Below are positions 34,053-44,048 of a DNA stretch of 64,000 nucleotides, in pieces. The notes beneath the pieces are model-generated. The model ran no database searches, was not told the DNA's origin, and saw nothing but the letters and a program-made list of their open reading frames with translations. Within the stretch, counting starts at the first letter, position 1. Each line of letters starts with the position of its first letter. A program made the translations under genes and the position numbers. The DNA lies in NCBI GenBank assembly GCA_020744425.1, contig JAGMUV010000022.1:992001-1056000 (forward strand), in the 5' to 3' direction. Source of the DNA: Dactylonectria macrodidyma. Lineage: Eukaryota; Ascomycota; Sordariomycetes; Hypocreales; Nectriaceae.

Positions 34053-36285
34053 ATGGCTAGTCTCGATGCTGATCTACCGGTCCGGCCGCCCAATGCTCCA
34101 CCAGTTCCCAATCCAGATGAAATTCTGAAACATCCATCTCTTGATGCACGAGAGAGAGAACTCCAAATCGGTATCAAAGATGTGCCTTTTGTCGACATTG
34201 ACCCTGGTGTCTTCAATAGAGAGCTTGTGAAGTTGAAGTTGTATGCCAAGCCAAACCCGAAGCACCTTGAACAGCCTCCAGCGCTAGGAGGAGGAAACAT
34301 CATAGAAGGGACATACTCTGGAACTCAAGCCGCATTGACTCATGCCTATAGTCGAATTGAGCGAAGGTGAGATTTGCAGCTTAAAATTAGTACAATCACG
34401 CGCGCTAATATGGCCTAGCTATGAATCCTATTTCGATGTTATGCAGATTGAGCCCACTTTGCCTCGATACACAGATCTTTCAGCCAAGAAGGAGATTTTC
34501 CAATACTCCTCCTACCCAAAGAACCCTGATGGGTCTGTTGCGCAGTATCCTCCCCACCTTGAACACATTCCAAAGGAAGACCAGGTCCCCTTGTTGAAGA
34601 TTTTCAATGCTCTGGGTCTCGCAGAGACGGGAATTTTGATCAAGCAGGTCATTCCCGATAGTATCGTTGGAAAGACTGGTACATGGATTCTTGACCTGGT
34701 CAATGGAAACATCAGAGATGCTGCGAATCAAGGCTCCAGCATCAAAGCCTATGAAACATATAACAAGCTCCACCGCAAGTCTGGAACAGACATCGAACAG
34801 GGAGCCAATCTGGGTCTCTTACCGGACTGGTACAGCGATCGCCGCTTTGCCGATCAATCGTTTACGGGGACCAACCCTACGACGATTGAGAGGGTCCCTA
34901 AGGACCTGTTGAATGAGTTCGCAGAGGCCGCAAAACGGGGTGGATACGACTACTGGGCGCAAACTCTTCCTAAGATCGACCCAAGCTCGCTCTTTGTTCA
35001 AGACTGCCGCTATTTCCGTGAAGCGGTTGGTGCTCAGCCTAACGAAGAATTGCATCATAAGGAACCTGTCTCGGACAACAGCTGGGCATGTGCGGCCGTT
35101 ACGCTTTTTCAGCTCCATCCGGACGGCCAACTACACCCAGTTGCCATTGTTTGCGACTACAAGAGCACCATGGCAAACTCCGTCACCATCTTCAACCAAA
35201 GGAGACTTCCCACGGACCCATCCAACCAGGAAGAAAGCGACTGGGCCTGGCGATATGCCAAGACGTGTGCTCAAGTCTCTGACTGGATTCGCCATGAAGT
35301 CGGTGTCCATCTGGCTGGCGCGCACATGATTGAGGAGGCGCTGATTGTGGCCACCCACCGCACAATCCCCATGGACCACGTTGTGTTCAAAGTTCTTGAG
35401 CCGCACTGGTACAAGACGCTCTCGCTTAACGCGGGCGCTAGATCTACCCTTGTACCTCAAATTATCAAGGACCTGGTTGGCCTGAAGCCTGACTATTTGT
35501 ATCAGTTCATTCGGTATGAGTTTGAGAACTTCGACTATGTCGGGAGCTACGTCCCCAACGACTTGGAACGACGAGGCTTTCCCAACACAGCACAGGGCTT
35601 GTTCGACAAGAAGTACAAGAACTATGCCTTTGCCAAGAACATGGTCTCTATGTGGCACTGCATTCGAGAGTACGTCATGAGCATGCTCCTGATGTACTAC
35701 GACAAGGACACAGGAGACAAGATGGTGCAAGAAGACCAGTATGTCAGGGAGTGGTGCAAGGAGGTGCAGACAAATGGTTGGATCAAATCTTTCCCGACCA
35801 TCCAGACTCTGGACCAACTGTGCGACGCTATCACCATGAGCATTCATATTGCAGCTCCATTTCACACTGCAGTCAACTACCTTCAGAATTTCTACCAAGC
35901 CTTTGTTCTCGCCAAACCACCCTGCCTGTGCAGCCCAATGCCCGACAGCTTCGAGGAGCTTAAGAAGTACACTGAACAAAGTCTTGTGGATGCTTTGCCG
36001 ATCGGTCGACAAAGGCAATGGCTCCTCTCAGTCCAGGTACCCTGGCTCCTTAGTTTCAAGGTCGCCAGTGATCGAAGTCTTATCACTTTCGCGCAATCTC
36101 AATGGCGCACACATCGTGGGGATGACAAGGAAGACCAAGAAATCAGGACCATCAGCGAGCGGTTCTATCTCGAGCTCAAGAAGCTGGAAGTTGAGTTTCT
36201 CATCACTAGCAAGAGTATGGATGAGGGAAGCATTCCTTATATGGTCATGGATCCGACCAATACTGCTGTGTCTATTTTGATCTGA
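34053..36285 (+). CDS. Lipoxygenase (iron/manganese type)
   Basis: Two exons (34053-34366, 34419-36285; 52-nt intron) give 726 aa. Lipoxygenases insert O2 into polyunsaturated fatty acids such as linoleate, yielding hydroperoxides. The metal-binding helix is visible as WAWRYAKTCAQVSDWIRHEV with His 397 and His 402 (HEVGVH), then HMIEEALIVATHR. The second helix SIHIAAPFHTAVNYLQNF gives His 587 and Asn 591. The chain ends in isoleucine (NTAVSILI), whose carboxylate is the fifth metal ligand, so the C-terminus is intact. Other family marks are EPHWYKTLSLNAGAR and SYVPNDLERRGFPN. No secretion signal is visible at the N-terminus (MASLDADLPVRPPNAPP), which suggests an intracellular enzyme, unlike the secreted manganese lipoxygenases. 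Regio- and stereospecificity cannot be read from the sequence. It lies 5 kb from the Ppo-like gene, which uses the same kind of substrate. Confidence 0.95.
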
Positions 36286-36710
36286 GAAGCACACTCCTTT
36301 ACTTGGAAACGATTTCCATTTCGTTTGTTAACTAGGCTTGGAATGAAATTGAATTCGTTGTCAACTAATTAAATGGCAACTTTAATGCTATTCGCTCATG
36401 TCACTGATGTGCAAGTGTGGTGTTGATAACAATGGATGGATATTTGAATCTTTCCAGGTGTGTTCAGCCAGCTCTCTGAAAGTTCCCTGGATCTTCATTT
36501 GCCCACCCCAGATAGTCCTTATTTCGATCCCTTGGATCTCTATTTTGTCAACCAAAGGAGGGCCATTTACGGGACCATCTGAAATCTTTTTATTATAGGC
36601 CTATTGTAAGGCATAACGTACTTCATAAGCGAGCTGGCCAGATAAGCAAGATGGCCACCCGCCCGTACCCACATGTTGTATTCCAATCTGCTATTCCTCC
36701 ACAAAAACCT
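36286..36710. other. Lipoxygenase 3' flank, no gene
   Basis: AT-rich, with no motif-bearing frame. The left edge of the Fot-like fragment that follows is not defined by a visible inverted repeat. Confidence 0.4.
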
Positions 36711-37225
36711 ATGGAAACTCTTAGCGAAGAGAATTCAATGGTCCTGGCTATCAAAGCTATCTAAAAAGGACCCCAGATAAGCGCACGAGCAGCCGCTAAG
36801 ATCTACTATCTCAGTCGTTCAACGCTGCACACCCATCTCAAGGGAATAACTTCTCGACGCGATACCATGCCCAATTCGCGTAACTTACAGATCTAGAGGA
36901 GAAGACAATTGTTGAGTTTGTCCTCGACTCAGATGCGCGATCATTTCCTCCCCAGCTTTGCGATGTGGAAGATATGGCCAATCGACTGCTCGCCGACCGC
37001 CACGTGCCTCCGGTCGGGGATGCTGGGCCTCAAATTTCGTCAAGCGACAACCAGAGCTCAAGACACGGTTTAGACGTAGGATTGACTATCAGAGGGCCCA
37101 ATGCGAAGATCCCAACATTATTTGGGGTGGTTTCCGCTTGTGCGGAATACAATCGCGAAATACGAAGGTTGATTTCTTTCCTGCATTTCCAACCTGCTGG
37201 TTAATATTAATAAAAATCTCATTCT
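36711..37225 (+). pseudogene. Fot/pogo-type transposase, DNA-binding half only
   Basis: Reading three frames in succession gives METLSEENSMVLAIKAI, ISARAAAKIYYLSRSTLHTH (psq-type HTH), NLTDLEEKTIVEFVLDSDAR, MANRLLADRHVPPVG, then WASNFVKRQPELKTRFRRRI and IDYQRAQCEDPNIIW. This is the CENP-B-like DNA-binding part of Fot1-type transposases. At least two single-base frameshifts and an in-frame TAA (36762) break it. The catalytic core of the same kind of element lies 1.9 kb downstream, with unrelated NLR sequence between. Confidence 0.82.
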
Positions 37226-37717
37226 GAAGAAAAGGAATACGTGCGATGGGTGAGATATATAAGAGGGGCGCCTTCTTTATAGACGTTGGATCTTCCCAGC
37301 TTTCACATGCTATGGTGAGAATTATCGTATTTTAAATCATGTACAGCAGCGGTAATCGGTATTGGTATTCAGTCTATCAACCAGAATTGACGAATAGGAT
37401 ATTCGGAATTTACTGATTCCTCAGAACCTCCGAGCAGGGATTCCCAAGTGCCGGAGTTTTATCACATGCTATGACAGCCATGCCAATGAGGGCATGAGAG
37501 TTTAACGTTACGTGTGGCTCGGCAGGCTGAAAGTCGTCTTGTGAGAACATAAAACTCTGGGAAGGATCTACAATCGGAACGCATCGTTTGACCTGATTTT
37601 TAAGGACGAAAAGGTAGATTCTAAATTTGGCACTGTGGCTTACAATACTAAATAATGTAACTATTGGTATCCCTAGACTGCTCGGCAAATTCCGCTGACT
37701 TATCTATGCATGTATTA
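37226..37717. other. Unassigned between transposase and NLR debris
   Basis: A minus-strand frame (37410-37688, 92 codons, containing FMFSQDDFQPAEPHVTLNSH) is open but matches nothing I recognise. Confidence 0.3.
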
Positions 37718-38000
37718 GTTAGACATCGGCCTTCGGTCCAATGTTGTGCTCACGCATATGCCGGGCATAGGAAAAGCCAACGCGGCAGTAGTTGCCGCTA
37801 ATTGCCAGGCAAGTTTCCCAAACGTCAAGCTTACCTCATAGTAGGCATCAGCGGCGCTATTCCCTTCGGACCCAACGGCAAGGAGATCATTCTCGGTGAC
37901 TTCATCGTTAACAATGGCGCTATCCAATATAATCTTGGACGACAGTTGTTTGGCGCCTCTCCTGCGCAAAGACTCGCCTGCTAGACTCTTTAGGGAGTTT
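37718..38000 (+). pseudogene. PNP_UDP (nucleoside phosphorylase-like) domain fragment of an NLR
   Basis: The plus strand reads LRSNVVLTHMPGIGKANAAV and VAANCQASFPNVKL. After a one-base shift it continues IVGISGAIPFGPNGKEIILG, DFIVNNGAIQYNLGRQ. This is the fungal NLR-associated form of the PNP_UDP fold (GxGKANAA; VGI.GA.PF.P.GKEI.LGD), normally an N-terminal effector domain followed by NB-ARC or NACHT. The sequence after GRQLFG is stop-ridden, and no nucleotide-binding domain is seen. Confidence 0.7.
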
Positions 38001-39089
38001 CATAGCCGTTAGCTGCTAAGAGCCGTATCACATGTGAAGGAGCTCAGAAGTGGGATAAGGAGAGGTCTACAGGCCTGGCGGACAGGCTTTGTGGGTACAA
38101 TGCCGGTAGCTCGTACGTTAATAGGCTAGCCGACTGCTTGGTCGAGGACAAATCCTAGAATGTATGCATAGGTTGCCACGGTCACTGTTCACTGGATCAC
38201 CAGTTTGAAGGTCTCGCATCCCGGCAGATTTGTGGTTGCGGAAGTTGATGTGCTCCAGCCAATACCTTTCTCGATTTCATACTTATGGATGACCTTTGGA
38301 GAAAGATAGGATCACTGCTGGCACTGGCTCGTGTGTTGCTAAAATATATGATGTGTCTGAGGTAACCACAGCCTAGGGTGAGGCTGTAGGAGGGCAGGCC
38401 TGCTTGCAAGTAGTATGGAGAGCAGGAGCCGCCACAATGGGCAGTCATCATGCTCATCGATAAAGTAGAAAGAGATTGGCCATTGCATGTGATGACCCAG
38501 ATGGAGCGGGATGGAGGAATGATTCGCAAGGGTTGCATTGTTGGGTGCCAAAGGGGTGCTCTAATGCACGAGAACAAGAGAGGCAATCTGCCGTACTGTC
38601 TGGAAGCCTATGAGCTCATCGCCAACGATGTAGACCTGCCAACGCTCTGGGGCCGGAGAAAACCTTCCGCCCGACCTGCAAGGTGATAGCACTGTAACGC
38701 CATGCCTCAATCAATTTGAGAGGCGTTGGTTTCCACTGATATGCAGGGCCTTTGCTAAAAAGTCTATCTCTGTGACGTCACTCCGTAGTTTTTTTTTTTA
38801 ACCCTTGGCGCGTTGTATGACGAGGTGTGATGTGTGGGCCGAATCGTGTGTCAGAATGGTAGTATCCGTCCTCTGAGGAAAACAGCCATTTTGCTCCATC
38901 GACAGTACGGTGATCCCATTCTCAACCTCAACTTGTGGGCAGGTCGCCGACATATCTGTTTGGAGCGGACCGAGGAATGGCCTGTACTAACTTCAGTTCC
39001 TTCTCTATCACGAACGCCGAATCAATGGATCTACCCTACTTCCCAACGCCGGCTAGTAATCTTTCCGCCGTATCCGATGAGATACAGGC
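38001..39089. other. Unassigned
   Basis: Possible decayed PNP_UDP tail to about 38170. Open frames on both strands near 38197-38686 have no motifs. A T-run lies at about 38789. From about 38834 the frames lead into the transposase core. Confidence 0.35.
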
Positions 39090-39425
39090 GCAGACAGGCG
39101 TGGAAGGCCGAAATTAGTCCAGCCTGGAAACCGGGAATGGGTTACAGTCATCCAGGCGATCAATGCGGAAGGGTGGGCGATCTAGCCGTTTATCGTGGTT
39201 GCAGGCCAATATCACCTCGCCAGTTGGTACCGGGAAAGCAACCTCCCGGGCGATTGGGCCATCGCCACGACTCATAATGGCTGGACCGATTACGAGACGG
39301 CTCTCGAGTGGCTAAAACACTTCAACGGCATACAGTCATCCGATCAAATGGTTGCTATCGTCTTCTGATCCTCGACGGGCATGAAAGTCACCGCTCAGTC
39401 GACTTTGAGACCTATTGTTTACGTC
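39090..39425 (+). pseudogene. Fot/pogo-type transposase catalytic-core fragment
   Basis: The plus strand gives RGRPKLVQPGNREWVTVIQA, INAEGWAI (then TAG), FIVVAGQYHLASWYRESNLP, DWAIATTHNGWTDYETALEW and, in another frame, LLILDGHESHRSVDFETYCL. The second catalytic Asp (LDGHESH) is kept. Similarity stops at about 39425, where a minus-strand NLR N-terminal fragment begins. It likely belonged to the same element as 36711-37225. Confidence 0.85.
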
Positions 39426-39561
39426 CCAGTCTGCTAATTAGGTTGAAGAGGGCTTCTTTCGCCCCACTGCCTGCCTCAATCAGTTGCTTGACTTGATTTA
39501 CTAGTTGCAGACAGACGCCTGTAATGTCCTGGGCTGCGCAAACGGCTGTGGCAGGGTCCAT
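39419..39561 (-). pseudogene. Fungal NLR N-terminal domain start, truncated
   Basis: From Met at 39561 the frame reads MDPATAVCAAQDITGVCLQL, VNQVKQLIEAGSGAKEAL, the opening helices of fungal STAND N-terminal domains (MDPA.A...A). It breaks after about 45 residues at the transposase fragment, consistent with a gene cut by that insertion. Confidence 0.5.
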
Positions 39562-39606
39562 GGCGCGAGGGATATTTCTGTTGAGATCCGTTGTTTGACG
39601 GATCAA

Positions 39607-40301
39607 TAACTATTCCGATCCATTGGTAGCTGGTATGTGGATGTCTTCTTGTCAATAGCTTCCGCTCGTTAGCGCTAGTTCTCTTCTTCTTCAATTAATA
39701 CAACATGCCCATTTCAACAATTTCCACGCCCATGCGAGCCATGCCTGGAACGCTCAGCATGAAGCGTTGCGGACAATCTCTTCAGATGATTAACAATACA
39801 AACTTCTACGGGCTATTTTCAGCATCATCTCGTTTTTGGGGGAGTTGAACTCAACCGTCTACCCTTTTTCACTAGGTATTACTTAACGGCTGAGAGAGTT
39901 GGAGCCCGATTGACAAGAGGAGCCGCTAACACTTACGTTGCAACAGGCCGCCCCAAGGTAGATAGGGGCTGTAACTCGAGTCGTAAGCTACCGAGCTAGA
40001 TATGGAGTCGCAGCAAGAACGTAGGCTAGGCCAGATAGCGGGCGAGAAATAGCCCAAGGCAGATCGCAGACAGGTAGTCCAGAATTGGTTCGTAGCGGTT
40101 CACTGCAAATTGAGATTTGCTTAAATGTATTCATTCCTGTGGATAACTTTGATCCGTCTTAATTCAGTTGCTTCATCCACTCTGGGTACCTCGTCTCCAG
40201 TGTACTACCCCCTTCTTCCACCTGCTGTTAAAGATTATGTTACTAGTCTGATAAATATCGAAGTGATCGATACTCACAGATGATATGCAAGGCTACATCA
40301 C
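39607..40301. other. No supported gene
   Basis: No motif-bearing frame. It includes the 3' flank of the minus-strand hydrolase. Confidence 0.4.
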
Positions 40302-41765
40302 TCAAGCTATCTCCGTCCCATCCACGGCTTTCAACAACTGCGAATTCTCCCCACCGTGATAAGCATTAACCCCGAGAGAATAGTGTGCACCGAATAGATG
40401 CGCCTTTCCCGCCTTGCTATAGAAAACCAAGTTTGGGTCATAACCCGAGCCCTTGTCGTCACGGTGCATCACAACGCCTAGCATGGCCACAAAGTCGGTC
40501 TCGTTCGCAAAATGCTCTGTAGTGTGGACGTATTTGCTCAAAGGGTGTTCAGTCCCATCTTTCACCTTCCAGTCGATACTTGGGTTCCCAAAGGTGAATA
40601 TTCTTAGCCTTTCCTTAATGATGCGTCTCTGAGGGGAGCCTTTCGGAATCTCTGTTACCAGCGTCTGTAGCGCTAGGCGCAAGATCAGGCAACCCTGAGA
40701 GTGCGCGATCATGACGACTTTGTCGGGGACCTTACCAGCGGCGGGCCATAGAGCACCCCTAAGCTCTTGCTCGAGGGCCTTCTGGGCAGTCTTGCTACTC
40801 TGTGTGCTTTCGATAAGAGTATTTGGATCAGCGTCCCTGCGTTCGCCGCAACACTCGATAAAGTCCCAGAGGATGCCGTCGCTTCTGTTGTATACTCCTG
40901 TGACTTCTCTGTTGAAGGTGTCGCGGATCTTGTCACACGACCGTTGAAACCAAAAGAATTCGTTTGCAATACCGTTGATGAAGAGCCATTTCTCATTTGG
41001 TGGAGACGGCATCCCGGCGTGAAGCGCTGAAATGTACGTTGGTGGTGGAGGGTTGGCATTTGCATCAAAGTCGCTGCGTAGACTGACGTTTAGTTGAACG
41101 TCGTCGAGCCCGTTTGGCATTTTGCCTCTGCCCATCTTCAGAATGGCAACAATGGTCAAAGCTACCCGCTGTGCTTGGCAAACCACAGCGTTTCTGTTCT
41201 CCGGTAGCCATAAGTCGAGTTCATTGTACGGATTGCCCATGCCTGGAAACTCGGCATCTGGGGTTTCGGTTGCACCGTCAGTGTCCGGATACCTACCCAA
41301 GATGCTCCCAGGTTTGATGAGGTCGTATAACCACTGGCCCAATTCGGGAAGATGGTTCAATATGAAGTTTAGGGAGGGCTTGTTTACGCCGTTGGTAAAG
41401 ATAGACCTCCAAATGAGGGCTGCGCCGCTGAGGCTTTGTGTCATGGCTTCGAGAGACCGATTTATCACCTGGAGGATTGCATCGACCACTGGTGTATCAC
41501 CTGCAGCTACGAACACCTTCATCACCCAGGTGAGAAAGGTGCCGGCTATGTATGAGCCGAGTGTGCGAAGCGTAGGGCGTATTTTCGAGGGCATGTTTGT
41601 GAGGCGTGTTGTGAATGCTCGGATCGAATTTTGTACCATAAGAAACATATGAACAAGATATGGCGAGGGACCCAACACAAGAGGTCTAGGTAATATGAGG
41701 AAACACGAGAGACTTCTGGGAAATATAGCATTTGGTATACGGGCGTCCCTAGGTTCACATGTCAT
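40302..41765 (-). CDS. Fungal alpha/beta hydrolase (lipase-like), uncharacterised
   Basis: A single 487-codon exon. The lipase-like core contains KWLFINGIANEFFWFQRSCD, REVTGVYNRSDGILWDF, a nucleophile elbow VVMIAHSQGCLILRLAL (AHSQG rather than strict GxSxG), LRIFTFGNPSIDW, an acid candidate in TTEHFANETDFVAMLG and a terminal histidine in HLFGAHYSLGVNAY. The architecture matches a fungal hydrolase family also present at 53.6-56.2 kb. The first about 50 residues are odd. Met-Val-Gln-Asn-Ser near residue 44 or Met-Pro-Ser-Lys near residue 58 are plausible starts. One hydrophobic stretch (about 75-90) suggests membrane association. Substrate unknown. Confidence 0.75.
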   Translation of the reverse strand: MTCEPRDARIPNAIFPRSLSCFLILPRPLVLGPSPYLVHMFLMVQNSIRAFTTRLTNMPSKIRPTLRTLGSYIAGTFLTWVMKVFVAAGDTPVVDAILQVINRSLEAMTQSLSGAALIWRSIFTNGVNKPSLNFILNHLPELGQWLYDLIKPGSILGRYPDTDGATETPDAEFPGMGNPYNELDLWLPENRNAVVCQAQRVALTIVAILKMGRGKMPNGLDDVQLNVSLRSDFDANANPPPPTYISALHAGMPSPPNEKWLFINGIANEFFWFQRSCDKIRDTFNREVTGVYNRSDGILWDFIECCGERRDADPNTLIESTQSSKTAQKALEQELRGALWPAAGKVPDKVVMIAHSQGCLILRLALQTLVTEIPKGSPQRRIIKERLRIFTFGNPSIDWKVKDGTEHPLSKYVHTTEHFANETDFVAMLGVVMHRDDKGSGYDPNLVFYSKAGKAHLFGAHYSLGVNAYHGGENSQLLKAVDGTEIA

Positions 41766-41864
41766 ATAATTGATGAGAGCGCAAGGGTTTCAGCGCAAGG
41801 GCAGGGAAATAATGCCATGGCTGAAAGTAGTGGTAGCACATAACAATCTTAAGCCACATATGGC

Positions 41865-42130
41865 ATCATTTATGATATGACAAGATGAATACAAAATCTT
41901 ACCTGCATACTCCTCCTGGGACGACAGGGCTATTTACTCTCATGGTATTCTAGTGTGGCTCGTATCTGCAGGCTCCCTGAAACCATCTTTAAGCCAATGT
42001 AACATCGTGTGTACTATGCAGGATAAATATGAAATCTAAGCCGATGGTATATATTAAGTTATTTGTAATAAAATTAGGTAGCTTTTAATCTTATCCAAGC
42101 TAATTTGTATTGCGTCTGAGTGACGTCTTA
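41865..42130. repeat. Dispersed degenerate repeat, copy 1
   Basis: It contains the sub-motifs GATGAATACAAAATCTTA, CAGGGCTATTTACTCTCATG, GTATTCTAGTGTGGCTCG and GTAGCTTTTAATCTTATCC. The same modules occur in the same orientation at 49665-49955 with mostly transition differences. Confidence 0.7.
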
Positions 42131-42186
42131 TCGACCTTGTGCTTCTGGACCTAGTTCTGGAACATTGTTCTCTGTAGGTCATGTTT

Positions 42187-42265
42187 TGAGACACCCTACT
42201 TTTTACCGGACCAGGAAACGATCTGGTCCAAAAGCAAGACGTCGTTCTATAATATGGGTGTCTCA
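42187..42265. repeat. 79-bp nested foldback
   Basis: TGAGACACCC (42187-42196) is matched exactly in inverse by GGGTGTCTCA (42256-42265). Between them GGACCAG pairs with CTGGTCC around an 8-base loop. It looks like a minimal MITE remnant or a strong hairpin. Confidence 0.6.
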
Positions 42266-44048
42266 TATGTAACTACTATTATCAGGTTCCTCGGATATTA
42301 TTTAGGATCGAAATAGCTATGGCCTCCATTATCTTACTTTCCTTGACCCCATATCGATCTCTAGTTTCTTAAAGCGAGAATAACACTGGCGGTAACCACC
42401 TCATACACTTCGCCTTTTATGCTGACACCGGGACTTGTGGTATCATCACACCGGTCAGCCACTTAAACATCAATTCCAGAGAGGATAGATAGCCAGGGTG
42501 ATAATATCTCTCGAGCCGTCATATCCTCTACACTAGCTTCTGGATTTGGCGCTGGGTGTGGTTCAATAAGGGAACCATCGAGGCCAACTGAACACAGGCA
42601 CCCAGTTTGCTCGGTTAGACATGTATGTGAAGCAAAGCAGTCTTTCTCGGTTCTAGCCTACGCGTTTATGTCCAATTGCGCAATGTTTTAAAACCACGGT
42701 GATTGAAGCACATGTCAATGACACGCGTCTATAGGAATGGTCTGGAAAACCCTAAAAACGTTAAGTTGTCGGTAGCTAGTAGCCATGTTAAGTGAGAATG
42801 AGGCCCCTGTGAAATGGCTTTGGTGGTTCCAAATGCTGTGGGCTCGGCATTCACCATAGAGTTTGGCCGTTGCATCAAGGGCTAAACGCCAGGATGAACG
42901 CCAGCTGTGGGATGCTCGACTGAAGGGCGCCTAGAACGTAATGATGACGGCAATTCTATTTAGGTCTTCTAAAGGAGTCATTCACACCAGTCATCTGCCT
43001 TATTAGCGTGAAGCCTTCCTTGCTCTAGACACGGCCCTGTAAGCTTGCTCTGTAGCATGTGATTGGGCGGTGGACCTCCTGTGGATACGGGATTGCAAAT
43101 AAAGGAAAAGCAAGTGAGCGGATTCAGTCAGTTTGCAATGTTGGGTATCCTTCGTACACCATTAACGAACCTGAAGAGGAAACTATGTATTGTAGATACG
43201 AGATCCTTGTCTTTAAGTTAATACTGCGTGCTAACGGTGCTATCACATGCTTGCCCTTGTTTGTAATCCTGTATCCACAGGAGGTTGATTCGGTGGCTGA
43301 AAGGACCAGTATAACCTGGCGGGTGTTAAACATAGTTTCAGAGCGCAGCCCGAAGCTTGAAGCTAAAATACAGCGTTGGTTCCCGGCCAATTAACTCGAC
43401 CCTCGGAAGCTTCATCATGTTGTAAAGAGAAGAACTGGGTAAGGATTGCTTGGACTTCTATGGGAAACGATCTTCTCATTCCCCCATTGCCTGCAACAGG
43501 CCGAGCATCGTAGTCCCAGCAGACATCGCACTGGCTTGGCGGCTTGGATTTTACAATGGGTCTGGCCGGTCGGTTATCAAATTGGCGCCAGTCCAGGAAG
43601 GATATCAGCAGACTCCTGGTCGGGAGGTCGTGCGAGTTGTGTCGCGAGGGGCGTATGCTGACAGGCTTCAGTCCTCTCTGCTCAACAGCCTCGAGTAGAC
43701 CTCAACTATAGGATACTCCTAGAAGGGTCTGGCCGACCTAGTACGACCTCAGACAAGTCACCCATCCGCCCCGCAGCAAATCACGGGGCGGCGACGACCG
43801 GAGCGTCCTCCGAATATGGTCCCCGATGATCCGCATGTGACGTAGGTTGAAGTTGCTCCCGACTTGTGCCCGAGCCGTTGCGATGGAAAGAATGGGTGCA
43901 ACGATGAGGAGCTTATTATGGTAGGCCTTAGCCAGACTTGGCTGGTGGAGCAGCTGAATTGCTTTGTTTTGAATGCCTCGACTCAGCCCAAATCTCGCTG
44001 AGATCACGATCACACCCAAGGAGGCCAAGCTCTCCTCTGCCAGTGACA
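42266..44048. other. No supported gene; imperfect inverted repeat and NLR promoter
   Basis: Frames at 43059-43394 and 43446-43698 show no motifs. The first overlaps an inverted repeat whose arms (ACCTCCTGTGGATACGGGAT near 43074, inverted near 43265-43285) suggest a MITE-like foldback of about 220 bp. The last few hundred bases precede the NLR gene. Confidence 0.45.
43070..43290. repeat. Imperfect inverted repeat, MITE-like
   Basis: The left arm ACCTCCTGTGGATACGGGAT then AAAGCAAG is mirrored on the right by the complement of ACCTCCTGTGGATACAGGAT, with several transitions. No target duplication is obvious. Confidence 0.55.

Noticed and set aside
35131..36018. 295-codon minus-strand frame
   Set aside because: Antisense to the lipoxygenase, whose metal ligands and C-terminal Ile show the plus strand is coding.
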